64,000 bases of DNA from Lachnospiraceae bacterium (GTDB taxonomy: Bacteria; Bacillota; Clostridia; Lachnospirales; Lachnospiraceae), in assembly GCA_017962105.1 (NCBI GenBank), contig JAGCVY010000083.1, forward strand, positions 1 through 64,000, in the 5' to 3' direction. The translations under genes were made by a program, and so were the position numbers. Positions within the stretch are counted from its first letter, which is position 1; each line of letters opens with the position of its first letter. This document shows positions 8,711 through 17,041 of the stretch, piece by piece. Under the pieces are notes generated by a model. That model had not been told where the DNA came from, did not search any database, and worked only from the letters and a program-made list of their open reading frames with translations.

Positions 8711-9000
8711 TTTCCTTCGGCGCCGCTCCCCCGGCGGGCGCCAGCGTACTTCCTTCATCTTATTACAATCGCGCCTTTTTCGCAAGTGCTATATGCCCCG
8801 CACCTCCCGCAGAAGTTGGGGGAGAAAGCACACGAATGGTCTCGCGAGCGAGCATTCGAAATCGCTCGCTGCGACAATTGTGTGTTTCTCCCCATCTGCC
8901 GCGGGGTGGAGCGCTGCGGGGCATAGGAAAAGACACTTGCGAAAAAGAGCATGGTTAAGGAGGTACGCGGTCGCCCAAGGGGTGCGGCGCCGAAGGGAAA
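8711..9000. repeat. Giant imperfect inverted repeat (about 290 bp) between divergent genes
   Basis: The two arms, about 145 bases each, are inverted copies of one another, with the centre at about 8857 around TTCGAA. Matching landmarks from outside to centre are TTCGGCGCCGC/GCGGCGCCGAA, GCGTAC/GTACGC, CTTTTTCGCAAGTG/CACTTGCGAAAAAG, ATGCCCCGC/GCGGGGCAT, GGGGAGAAA/TTTCTCCCC and GCGAGCGAGC/GCTCGCTGCG. By eye the arms are roughly three-quarters identical. The region holds no convincing gene; ORFs across it are by-products. It fills the whole gap between the divergently transcribed rhomboid gene and the membrane protein at 9100. Confidence 0.85.
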
Positions 9001-9099
9001 ACGGGTATCGGTTGAATTTCGGCGCAAGGTGTGGTATCGTGTGAAACGGCGATAGCAGAACTTTTGGTTTTTACTTTATATAGATTGTTGGAGGTTATG

Positions 9100-9726
9100 A
9101 TGGCGAAGAAGAATGGCTTGGCGGGGGATCCGGCGACGGAGTCCAAGGCCGCAGAGACGAAGGCCGCGGAGTCGAAGACTGCGGTGGGAGCGTCTGCTCC
9201 CGGCAGCGCCGACAAGGGGAACATCCTCAAGTGGGTTCTGATCGGGTTAGGTGCCGCCTGCGCGATCTTGGTTATTTTCCTTCTTGTTTTGGACAGCTCG
9301 GGTTCGAAGTACCGCTCTGTGCACTCGGCGGAGTACGGGTATACGATAACCTACGACGAGTCCCGGTTTGAAAAGGCCCGCGTCCGTCTGGACGGCGACA
9401 CTTACATGGACCGATACAATGCAAAGAGTTCGCCCTATTCGAACTTTCTCGGGTTCACACCCATCAGCGAGGAGGTGGATCTGAACGAAGTCCTCGAGGC
9501 GTTCCAGTCCGACGGCAGCTACGCCTTTGACACCGGAGAGTCCGCCATCGGCAAGAAGGGCTACGTGGCGACCCGCATCAGCTACACGGACAACGAGGGT
9601 GAAACTCCGGTGGAGGTTACCTACTACTACATGCTCGACCGGAAAATCCTGGTCACGGTCTCCTGCGATGCGGACCATAAAAAAGAGCTCGCGAAGATGC
9701 TCGCGAGCCTTTTGTTAGACAATTGA
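9100..9726 (+). CDS. Single-pass membrane protein, unknown function
   Basis: 208 residues. An Ala/Lys/Glu-rich cytosolic N-terminus with repeated TESKAAETKAAESKTA is followed by one transmembrane helix (about 48-68) and a 140-residue extracytoplasmic domain (YGYTITYDESRFEKARV, then GKKGYVATRISYTDNEG). No known catalytic motif is visible. I start at the second ATG of a tandem ATGATG because TGGAGG then lies five bases upstream. The last 15 codons contain the palindrome used as terminator by the convergent cysK gene. Confidence 0.75.
   Translation: MAKKNGLAGDPATESKAAETKAAESKTAVGASAPGSADKGNILKWVLIGLGAACAILVIFLLVLDSSGSKYRSVHSAEYGYTITYDESRFEKARVRLDGDTYMDRYNAKSSPYSNFLGFTPISEEVDLNEVLEAFQSDGSYAFDTGESAIGKKGYVATRISYTDNEGETPVEVTYYYMLDRKILVTVSCDADHKKELAKMLASLLLDN
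9679..9708 (-). terminator. Intrinsic terminator of cysK, inside the convergent coding region
   Basis: Stem GCTCGCGA/TCGCGAGC with a six-base loop (9687-9708). On the minus strand it is followed by TCTTTTTT, a good terminator 25 bases past the cysK stop. It lies within the last codons of the plus-strand membrane protein gene. On the plus strand it is followed by CTTTTGTT, which would stop transcripts before that gene's own stop codon at 9724-9726. Confidence 0.75.
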
Positions 9727-9732
9727 TCAAAG

Positions 9733-10665
9733 TCACTCCCCTTCGAACAGGGGCGTCGAAAAATACCTCTCGGCCGTGTCGGGAAGGATGGTCACCACCG
9801 TCTTTCCGCGGCCGAGTTTTTTTGCAAGGGCTAAAGCCGCTGCCACGTTGGTTCCGCTGGAGATTCCGCAGAGGATGCCCTCCTTGCGGGCAAGATCGCG
9901 GGAAGTCTGCAGGGCAACCTCGTCCTCGACGATAAAGATGTCGGAATAGATCTGCGTGTTGAGGTTCTCGGGGATCAGGCCGTCGCCGATGCCCATTTGC
10001 AGATGGGTTCCGATGGAACCGCCGGAGAGGATCGCCGCGTTGGCGGGCTCCACTGCCCAGATGGTAATGTCGGGATTTTGCGTCTTAAGGACCTCGCCGA
10101 TGCCGGAGATCGTGCCGCCGGTTCCGATGCCGGAGCAGAAGCCGTGGATCGGGCCTGCCACCTGCTCGAGGATCTCAACGCCGGTGTGATACTTGTGCAC
10201 AAGCGGGTTGTTGGGGTTCGAGAACTGCTCGGGAACGAAGACGTTCGGGTCTTCCTCCGCCATGCGAAGCGCCGTGTTCAGGCACTCGGCGATGCAGGCG
10301 CCGATGTCGCCGGCGTCGTGGATGAGGATCACCTCGGCGCCGTAGTGGTGCACGAGCTTCCTGCGCTCCTCGCTCACGGAGTCGGGCATGATGATGATCG
10401 TGCGGTAGCCGCGCACTGCGCCGACCAGCGCAAGGCCGATCCCCTGGTTGCCGCTGGTGGGCTCCACGATGATCGTGTCCTTCGTGATGCGCCCTTCCTT
10501 CTCCGCCGCAAGGATCATATTGTACGCCGTGCGGGTTTTGATGGAACCGCCGACGTTCAGGCCTTCGAACTTGACCAGCACCTCCGCGCTGTCCTCGTCA
10601 ACCATATGCTGTAACCGAATGATGGGGGTGTGGCCCATCGCTTCGAGAATGGTGTCGTGAATCAT
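9733..10665 (-). CDS. cysK: Cysteine synthase (O-acetylserine sulfhydrylase)
   Basis: 310 residues, usual length for CysK. PLP enzyme that makes cysteine from O-acetylserine and sulfide. Visible: the PLP lysine in GGSIKTRTAYNMI, the substrate loop PTSGNQGIGLA, the phosphate-binding loop GIGTGGTISGIGE and the ISSGTNVAAALALA helix. I start at the ATG of MIHDTILEAMGHTPI, the standard family N-terminus; an upstream in-frame TTG overlaps the GGAGG site and is unlikely. It has its own promoter and a terminator embedded in the neighbouring gene, so it is monocistronic. Confidence 0.93.
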   Translation of the reverse strand: MIHDTILEAMGHTPIIRLQHMVDEDSAEVLVKFEGLNVGGSIKTRTAYNMILAAEKEGRITKDTIIVEPTSGNQGIGLALVGAVRGYRTIIIMPDSVSEERRKLVHHYGAEVILIHDAGDIGACIAECLNTALRMAEEDPNVFVPEQFSNPNNPLVHKYHTGVEILEQVAGPIHGFCSGIGTGGTISGIGEVLKTQNPDITIWAVEPANAAILSGGSIGTHLQMGIGDGLIPENLNTQIYSDIFIVEDEVALQTSRDLARKEGILCGISSGTNVAAALALAKKLGRGKTVVTILPDTAERYFSTPLFEGE

Positions 10666-10701
10666 TTTCCGGAAATCCTCCAAAAAAGTAATACCTACGC
10701 A

Positions 10702-10730
10702 AGTTTATCGGAATCAGGGCGGAAAGTCAA
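10702..10730 (-). promoter_or_regulatory. Promoter of cysK
   Basis: Minus strand TTGACT (10725-10730), 17-base spacer, TAAACT (10702-10707), about 37 bases before the cysK ATG. No S-box, T-box or other leader fits in the short untranslated region. Confidence 0.65.
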
Positions 10731-10805
10731 GGCGAAACAAGAGGATAACACGGAAAACGACCCGCAAAACGCGGGGGCGGGCGGAGAAAAACCTAAGAAA
10801 GGATA

Positions 10806-10834
10806 TTGTCTTTTGTCATAAAGAAGAGTATAGT
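10806..10834 (+). promoter_or_regulatory. Promoter of MATE transporter gene
   Basis: TTGTCT (10806-10811), 17-base spacer, TATAGT (10829-10834). The predicted transcript starts near 10841 and has a leader of about 70 bases flanked by GTTAC and GTAAC, which could form a hairpin around a GC-rich core. I recognise no riboswitch in it. Confidence 0.65.
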
Positions 10835-10911
10835 GGGCGTTACATCCGGGGCGGCGGACCACCGAACCCGCGAATTTCTTATAGTAACCACAGGACACAG
10901 GCAGGTTTTTC

Positions 10912-12282
10912 ATGAAAGCATCTTCGAAAAATTACAACATCGACATGACCAGCGGCAGCCTTCCCCGGAAAATGCTGCTGTTTGCGCTGCCGTTGATTTT
11001 TTCGAGCGTCCTGCAGCTCCTCTTCAACGCCGCGGACCTGATCGTGGTGGGACGTTTCGTGGGTGACGAGGCCCTCGCGGCCGTGGGATCCACCGGCGCG
11101 TTGATCAACCTGCTCACGAACCTCTTTCTCGGCCTCTCCGTGGGAGCCAATGTTCTCGTGGCCCGCTACATCGGCGCAAACCGCGCAAAGGACGTGGAGG
11201 AGACCGTTCACACGGCCCTTCTGACCAGCGTCTGCAGCGGAATTCTGCTTGCGGCCGTGGGATTTACCTTTGCAAAACCCCTTCTGGAACTCATGGACAC
11301 TCCCGCCGACGTCATCGGCGGAGCCTCCAAATATATGCGGATCTATTTCCTCGGCATGCCGATCATGATGGTGTACAACTTCAGCAGCGCCATCCTGCGA
11401 GCCATCGGCGACACGAGGCGGCCATTGTACTACTTGGCGTTCGCAGGCTGCATCAACGTCGGAATGAACCTGATCTTTGTGCTCTGCTTCGGCATGGGCG
11501 TCGAGGGTGTGGCCTACGCAACCGTCCTCTCCCAGCTCGTCTCGGCAATCCTGGTGGTGAACAACCTTGCGCATCAGGACAACGCCTGCCGCTTCCATCC
11601 GTCGAAGCTCCGCATTCACGCGCGGAAACTCGCCGGCATCGCCCGTATCGGCCTTCCGGCCGGCCTGCAGGGATGCATTTTCTCAATTTCCAACGTGCTT
11701 ATTCAGTCCTCCATCAACTCCTTCGGAAAGCTGGCAATGTCCGGCAACTCCGCGGGCGTCAACATCGAGGGCTTCATCTACGTGTCTATGAACGCATGGC
11801 ACCACACCACTTTAAGCTTCGTCGGCCAAAACTACGGCGCCGGCCGCTACGACCGCATCCGCAAGGCACTGCGCTGGGGACTTCTCTTCGTGTTCCTGTT
11901 CGGATTCACCCTCGACGGGATTGCGCTTCTTCTGAAGCCCCATCTCATCGGAATCTACACCAAGGACGCCGACGCCATCACCTACGGCTGCACCCGGATC
12001 AGCGTGATCTGCCTGCTGTACTTCACCTGCGGCATCATGGATGTCATCGTCGGCGCGCTCCGGGGCTTAGGCTTCTCGCTCATGCCGACACTCATGTCGC
12101 TCCTGGGCGTGTGCGGCTTCCGCATCACCTGGATCTACACCTACTTCCGCACACACCACTCCCTCAAGGTGCTCTACGCCTCCTACCCGATCAGCTGGTG
12201 CATCACCATCGTGCTGCACGGGTGCGTGTATCTGATGTGGGTGAGGAAGAACAAGGAGAAGCTGCGGAAGGCGGAGGGGTAA
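10912..12282 (+). CDS. MATE family efflux transporter
   Basis: 456 residues with about twelve transmembrane helices in two related halves. The N-terminal half carries the family signatures LPLIFSSVLQLLFNAADLIVVGRFVG and LSVGANVLVARYIGA. The second half begins around IARIGLPAGLQGCIFSISNVLIQSSINSFG. MATE proteins export drugs or metabolites against sodium or protons; the substrate cannot be assigned from sequence. The ATG follows ACAGGCAGG. It is the first gene of a plus-strand run (MATE, LTA-synthase-like, membrane, PAP2) that ends at the terminator at 15880. Confidence 0.93.
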   Translation: MKASSKNYNIDMTSGSLPRKMLLFALPLIFSSVLQLLFNAADLIVVGRFVGDEALAAVGSTGALINLLTNLFLGLSVGANVLVARYIGANRAKDVEETVHTALLTSVCSGILLAAVGFTFAKPLLELMDTPADVIGGASKYMRIYFLGMPIMMVYNFSSAILRAIGDTRRPLYYLAFAGCINVGMNLIFVLCFGMGVEGVAYATVLSQLVSAILVVNNLAHQDNACRFHPSKLRIHARKLAGIARIGLPAGLQGCIFSISNVLIQSSINSFGKLAMSGNSAGVNIEGFIYVSMNAWHHTTLSFVGQNYGAGRYDRIRKALRWGLLFVFLFGFTLDGIALLLKPHLIGIYTKDADAITYGCTRISVICLLYFTCGIMDVIVGALRGLGFSLMPTLMSLLGVCGFRITWIYTYFRTHHSLKVLYASYPISWCITIVLHGCVYLMWVRKNKEKLRKAEG

Positions 12283-12386
12283 GCTTTCGGCGGATTGCAT
12301 TTTCCGGGGAATTGTGCTACGATATAACGGAGTGTGATTTTTTAATCATTTCTTGGGGAATATTAGTTTGGCAGGGAGAAAATATC

Positions 12387-14633
12387 ATGGGATCCAAGAA
12401 AACGAAGAAAGCGGGAAATGCGAAGCGCACCGGGAACTCCGGGGCTGTAGCGGAAGTTAAGACCAAAAACTCCGTCAAATCCTCCGCAGATTCCACCGTT
12501 GTCAGGGAACCTTCCAAGTGGAGCGTAATAAAAGGAAAAATTCATTCCGGTGCGGCCTCCGCACGGCAGCTGATCAACAAGAAGCCGTTCAATTACTCGA
12601 TCGTCCAAATCCTCATTCTGGCGACGATCCTCAACCTGATCACCGACGGTCTGTCGAGGTTTTCCTTCTGGAAACCCTTCGTGTTCATGTTCACACACCC
12701 GCTGATCTTCACGGTAAACACACTGATCATAGCAATCTTTCTGGCTCCGGCGATCCTGTCCCGCCGACGCCTGTTTTTCTATGCCTTCGGATGCATCCTG
12801 TGGCTCACGGTGGGCGTGATCGACTTCGTTGTGCTGCACAACCGCGTCACTCCGTTCAACGCCAAGGACTTCCGGATGCTCGACGACGCCTGGAACGTGC
12901 TGTTTAAATACTACAACACCCTGCAGGTCATCGGCCTCGGCCTTCTGATCCTGATCGGTGTCCTTCTGGTGGTTTTGGCATTCATCAAATTTCCGAAGCA
13001 GAAGGAGCCGGTGCAGTACCGTTATGCGGTTCCTCTGTGCCTCTCCATCATTTTCGGTTTCATCCTTCTCTGTCTCGGAAGCCGCCGCGTCGGCATCATG
13101 GCAAAGACTCTTCCGAACCTCGCCAACGGATACCACGAATACGGACTGCCCTACTGTTTTGTATGCAGTATTCTGGACAACGGTATCTCCAAGCCGCCGA
13201 AGTACTCCGAGCAGGAAGTGAAGGACAAGAAGAACCAGGAGCTTGCTCCCTATCTTTCCCCGACGCCGGGTGAAACTCCGGGAGGCGCTACGCCGACACC
13301 GTTCAGCGCGGACGTCAAGCCGAACATCATCTACATTCAGCTGGAATCATTTTTCGATCCGAAACGGATCGAGGGCATCGACTTCGAGACCGATCCGATC
13401 CCGAATTTTACGTATCTGCGAAAGAATTTCACCTCGGGCCTTTTGGGCGTGCCGAGCATCAGTGCCGGAACCTCCAACACCGAGTTTGAGGTCCTCACTG
13501 GCATGAACATCGCCGACTTCGGTACCGGCGAGTATCCCTACAAGACGATCCTCCGCGAGAAGACCTGCGAGAGCGTCGCCTACAACCTGAAGGAGCTCGG
13601 CTACGGCGCCCACGCGATCCACAACAACACCGCGGCCTTCTACAGCCGCCACATCGTCTTCTCCAACCTCGGCTTCGACGATTACGACACCGTGGAAATG
13701 ATGGAAAATGTAGAGCGCAACGAGCTGGGCTGGGCCCGTGACGCCGTTCTCTACGACGAGATCCTCACCGCACTTGCCAGCACACCCGGCAGCGACCTTG
13801 TGTTCACTGTGTCCGTCCAGGGTCACGGCAAATACCCTGACGAGGACATTTTGGAAAATGCCATCGAGCTCACCGACGTGATGGACGCCTACGGCGACAG
13901 CACCATCAACGGCCTCAAGTACTACATCAACCAGCTGCACGAGATGGATCAGCTCATCGGCCGGCTGATGGAGCACTTCCAGGAGAGTGGGGAACCCACC
14001 GTGCTGGTACTGTACGGAGACCATTTGCCGGGATTCAACTTTACGAAGGAAAACCTGAACGAGGGCGATCTGCTGCAGACCGAGTACGCTGTCTGGACCA
14101 ACTTCGAGCTTCCGGTGGAGCACCGCGACCTCGAAGCTTACCAGCTGAGCGCGTACGTTCTGTCCCGCCTGGGATACCACAACGGACTGATCACGAAGCT
14201 GCATCAGAACTATCTGTCGAACCCGGATGCTTCGCAGTCCGAGTACCTGCAGAACCTGACCCTCTTCTCCTACGACATGCTCTACGGTGAGCAGTACCTG
14301 TGGGAGGATGAGAACCCGTACAAGGCGACGGATCTTGTCTTCGGGTTCCACACGGTCACGCTCTCCTCGTACCATTCGATCTACAGCGCGGCGGACGACA
14401 CGTACTACCTGCAGCTGTTCGGAGAGCATTTTACGCCGTACACCGACATCTACATCAACGGAACCAGACACCGCGACACCATCGTGGTCTCCGACAAGGA
14501 AATCTTCCTGCCGGCGGTGTCCCTCAAGGAGGACGACGTCATCTCCGTGGCAATGCCCATCGACGACGAGACGACGCTTCGGGAGTCCAACCCGTTAGTG
14601 TTCAAACCGGAGGCGTATTCGGACACGAAGTAA
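12387..14633 (+). CDS. LTA synthase family protein (phosphoglycerol transferase/alkaline phosphatase superfamily)
   Basis: 748 residues. A Lys-rich cytosolic leader (about 1-65) precedes five transmembrane helices (about 69-234) and a Pro/Thr linker. The extracytoplasmic catalytic domain starts near residue 310: PNIIYIQLESFFDP with the metal-binding Glu, and SISAGTSNTEFEVLTG with the nucleophile threonine, as in LtaS. These enzymes transfer glycerol phosphate from phosphatidylglycerol to lipoteichoic acid or other envelope glycans. About 110 extra C-terminal residues after the sulfatase fold are beta-rich. The ATG follows GGCAGGGAG. Together with the PAP2 phosphatase downstream it suggests an envelope-polymer module. 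Confidence 0.88.
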   Translation: MGSKKTKKAGNAKRTGNSGAVAEVKTKNSVKSSADSTVVREPSKWSVIKGKIHSGAASARQLINKKPFNYSIVQILILATILNLITDGLSRFSFWKPFVFMFTHPLIFTVNTLIIAIFLAPAILSRRRLFFYAFGCILWLTVGVIDFVVLHNRVTPFNAKDFRMLDDAWNVLFKYYNTLQVIGLGLLILIGVLLVVLAFIKFPKQKEPVQYRYAVPLCLSIIFGFILLCLGSRRVGIMAKTLPNLANGYHEYGLPYCFVCSILDNGISKPPKYSEQEVKDKKNQELAPYLSPTPGETPGGATPTPFSADVKPNIIYIQLESFFDPKRIEGIDFETDPIPNFTYLRKNFTSGLLGVPSISAGTSNTEFEVLTGMNIADFGTGEYPYKTILREKTCESVAYNLKELGYGAHAIHNNTAAFYSRHIVFSNLGFDDYDTVEMMENVERNELGWARDAVLYDEILTALASTPGSDLVFTVSVQGHGKYPDEDILENAIELTDVMDAYGDSTINGLKYYINQLHEMDQLIGRLMEHFQESGEPTVLVLYGDHLPGFNFTKENLNEGDLLQTEYAVWTNFELPVEHRDLEAYQLSAYVLSRLGYHNGLITKLHQNYLSNPDASQSEYLQNLTLFSYDMLYGEQYLWEDENPYKATDLVFGFHTVTLSSYHSIYSAADDTYYLQLFGEHFTPYTDIYINGTRHRDTIVVSDKEIFLPAVSLKEDDVISVAMPIDDETTLRESNPLVFKPEAYSDTK

Positions 14634-14691
14634 CGCTTTCGGACTATAAACAGCACCGTTCCGGTGCCTGAGAAACGAGGTCTTGCGGTCT

Positions 14692-15111
14692 ATGAAAGAA
14701 CGCACAATCAATATCGTATTTGCCGTAATGACGGCCCTCTTCGGAGTCGCCCTGTTTGTCTTCGGCCTTAAGGAGGCCGGGGTGGACACCGATGTCGCCG
14801 ATGAAAAGGTCATCGACATGATGGCGCTTACCATCCCCGGGATCCTTCTCTTCGCAGACGCCGTGATGTATCTGCTGCGCCCAAAATTCCCGTCGGACAA
14901 GAAGTTCCTGTTGAGCAACCTCGGGCTGGTGATCCTGATCGGATTCCTTGCGGAGTGCATCTATTTCCAGTTTTTCCACTACGGCATCCATCAGCCGCAG
15001 CTGAAAATGACGATCCCCGCAATCCTCATTGTTCTGGTTCTAGCGCTTTTGGTGCTGATCCTGAACGGGATGTACCTCTGTGTGCGCAGGATCGCCAAGC
15101 TCTCGAAGTGA
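14692..15111 (+). CDS. Four-helix membrane protein, unknown function
   Basis: 139 residues with four predicted transmembrane helices (about 6-24, 42-60, 76-98, 108-130) and a basic C-terminus (CVRRIAKLSK). No family recognised. I start at the ATG 11 bases after GAGG; an in-frame TTG three codons earlier is too close to that site. It lies 58 bases after the LTA-synthase-like gene, with a GCACCG/CGGTGC hairpin in between, and 45 bases before the PAP2 gene, all in one direction. Confidence 0.7.
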   Translation: MKERTINIVFAVMTALFGVALFVFGLKEAGVDTDVADEKVIDMMALTIPGILLFADAVMYLLRPKFPSDKKFLLSNLGLVILIGFLAECIYFQFFHYGIHQPQLKMTIPAILIVLVLALLVLILNGMYLCVRRIAKLSK

Positions 15112-15156
15112 TATCTGTTGGCAACGGTTACATCAAGTGCCGAAAGGAGAATGGTC

Positions 15157-15834
15157 ATGAATAAACTTCGTTCCGTTCTGCCGGGAATCCTGCTTTTCGC
15201 AGTTTTCACCGTGTTCACGGCCCTCATGTGCTATGTGGATGTGCAGCCTGTTGGCATGGCGTCCACCGGGCTTGGCTTTACCACCCTCAACACGGACGTT
15301 AACCGTGCGCTCGGCTCCAACGAAACCATCTACAAGATCACCGAGATCCTCGGTTACCTGACCTGGGGCGTTGTGGCATTGTTCGGTCTTCTGGGACTTT
15401 ACCAGCTGATCCGACGCAAATCCCTTCTGAAGGTGGACCGCGACATCATCGTCCTGGGAATCGGCTACGCGGTAATGCTTGCCTTCTACGTACTGTTTGA
15501 CAAGTTCCCGCTCAACTACCGGCCGCCGTACCCCTGGAATGAGGGCGAACTGGAAGCGTCCTATCCGTCCTCCCACACGCTGATGTTAGTGTTTGTCATG
15601 GCAACCGCCGTGATGCAGATTTCACACCGCATCACAAAGAAGACACTCCGTCTTCTCCTAAGCATCGCCTGCATTGCCATCGCCGCAGTCGTCACCGCAG
15701 GCCGCCTCCTCGCAGGCGTCCACTGGTTCACCGACATCATCGGCGGCATCCTGTTGGCAGCAGCACTTGCAGCACTGTACTACGGGATCGCGTGGGGTAA
15801 GAAGGATCGTACCGAAAACACCGCAGCGGAATAA
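15157..15834 (+). CDS. PAP2 superfamily phosphatase
   Basis: 225 residues, six hydrophobic helices. The three PAP2 motifs are present: RPPYPWNEG (motif 1 region), YPSSHT (motif 2, catalytic histidine) and GRLLAGVHWFTDIIGG (motif 3). Family members dephosphorylate lipid pyrophosphates such as undecaprenyl pyrophosphate or phosphatidic acid at the membrane. The ATG is preceded by AAAGGAGAATGGTC; an upstream TTG in frame is ignored. It is the last gene of the plus-strand operon, 46 bases before the terminator. Confidence 0.9.
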   Translation: MNKLRSVLPGILLFAVFTVFTALMCYVDVQPVGMASTGLGFTTLNTDVNRALGSNETIYKITEILGYLTWGVVALFGLLGLYQLIRRKSLLKVDRDIIVLGIGYAVMLAFYVLFDKFPLNYRPPYPWNEGELEASYPSSHTLMLVFVMATAVMQISHRITKKTLRLLLSIACIAIAAVVTAGRLLAGVHWFTDIIGGILLAAALAALYYGIAWGKKDRTENTAAE

Positions 15835-15879
15835 CCACCATTCCGCACAAGCAACACAAAAAAATACCTATAAAACACA

Positions 15880-15917
15880 ACTACCCCGGAACCAAATTTC
15901 CGGGGTAGTCTTTTTTA
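15880..15917 (+). terminator. Intrinsic terminator after PAP2 gene
   Basis: Stem ACTACCCCGGAAA/TTTCCGGGGTAGT, then CTTTTTT on the plus strand. On the minus strand the hairpin is followed by TGTGTTTT, so it may also stop traffic from the prsA side. Confidence 0.9.
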
Positions 15918-15969
15918 TTCTCAGTTGTTTCTCAGTTGCTTTTACACAGGCCCATCCGTTTCGATAAGC

Positions 15970-16018
15970 CCCTGTGGGAGGCCTGTGGACTGTACCTCCT
16001 ACATGGCCTCCCACAGGG
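15970..16018. repeat. Inverted repeat spanning the stop codon of the PrsA-like gene
   Basis: CCCTGTGGGAGGCC at 15970-15983 is repeated exactly in inverted orientation at 16005-16018. The second arm encodes the last residues (ALWEAM) of the PrsA-like protein and the first lies 16 bases past its stop. The hairpin has no T run, so it is not a standard terminator. It could protect the 3' end of the transcript. Confidence 0.7.
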
Positions 16019-17003
16019 CTTCATTGATTTCGATGGGGATGTTTTCCTTCCATTTCTCGTAGAGCCCGTCGAAGTAAATCCTCGACAGCTCCGCGATCTT
16101 CGCCTCCTCGGCAGCCTGCGTGGCGGCCTTGTCCTTCTCGTCGACGCAGTAGAAGATGTACAGGCCGTCGTCCTCCTCGATGATCTCGCTGATCTCGCCG
16201 GTGTGCAGCGCGAAGGCGGCGTTGCGGCTCTTGGTGGGAAGGTCGGCGCGGCCGACGGTGATCTCGATGGTGCTGGCGGCGGACACGCTCTTGGCGTAGT
16301 TGTAGAAATCCTCCTTCTCAAGGGCGGTGGCGCGGTAACTCTCGGCCTTTGTCCACAGCGCCCGCATGTCCTCCTCGGAGAGCGCCGTGCGGTTGCCCTC
16401 GGCGTCCTCATAGTACTTGTTCAGGAAAATGTAGCAGAATTTGGCGCGCAGCACCTCCGACTCCTGATACGTCGCGTCGGCGTTTAAGGTGATGGTGCGG
16501 TAGGTCTTCTCAGCGAGGACGTTGTCGTTGTAAATGGAACGCACCAGCTCCTCGGTGATACCGTATTTCTTCGCGGTTGTCTCCGTGATGCCGGAGAGAT
16601 ACTGCTGTGTGTAGTCGTTGACGTTTAAGATGTCGTCGGCCTCGAGTTTTACCTTGAACTCGTCAGCCATGTGGCATACCAGCTTGATGTAGATGAGCTT
16701 CTCCAAAAGCCGCTCCTTCATAAGCTCCGAGTAGGGCCGCTGCTCTCTGGTGAACTTGATGTCCCAGATCTCCGATCCGTAGAGAGCCTCTACCTCCTCG
16801 CGCATGCTCAGAAGGTAAATATTTGCCTCCGCGTAGCTCACCTCCGAGCCGCCGATACGCATCAGCACGTCGTTGGTAAAGCCTTCGCTGGTGGGAAGTT
16901 TCTTCCCGTCTTCCTTGTTCTTTCCGCAGCCGCACAGGCCGGCAGTCAGGACGATCGCCAGCAGGAGCGCTGTTATTTTCCGTAGTTTTCCTCGAAACCG
17001 CAT
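15999..17003 (-). CDS. PrsA/SurA-like peptidyl-prolyl isomerase lipoprotein
   Basis: 334 residues. An N-terminal signal with hydrophobic core ALLLAIVLTAGLCGC ends in a lipobox-type cysteine, so the protein is probably anchored outside the membrane. The middle is an alpha-helical SurA-like chaperone part (ERLLEKLIYIKLVCHMADEF). The C-terminal stretch GRADLPTKSRNAAFAL then DDGLYIFYCVDEKDKA looks like a degenerate parvulin domain. Such proteins help exported proteins fold. The start ATG follows GGGAGGAAAGAGC; two upstream in-frame ATGs lack a site. It lies 38 bases after mfd, a common arrangement in Clostridia. Confidence 0.85.
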   Translation of the reverse strand: MRFRGKLRKITALLLAIVLTAGLCGCGKNKEDGKKLPTSEGFTNDVLMRIGGSEVSYAEANIYLLSMREEVEALYGSEIWDIKFTREQRPYSELMKERLLEKLIYIKLVCHMADEFKVKLEADDILNVNDYTQQYLSGITETTAKKYGITEELVRSIYNDNVLAEKTYRTITLNADATYQESEVLRAKFCYIFLNKYYEDAEGNRTALSEEDMRALWTKAESYRATALEKEDFYNYAKSVSAASTIEITVGRADLPTKSRNAAFALHTGEISEIIEEDDGLYIFYCVDEKDKAATQAAEEAKIAELSRIYFDGLYEKWKENIPIEINEALWEAM

Positions 17004-17041
17004 GCTCTTTCCTCCCACATGCATCAAAGTTTTACGCCGGT

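Noticed and set aside
9031..9099. N-terminal extension of the membrane protein at 9100
   Set aside because: The extra codons precede the TGGAGG site and have no site of their own.
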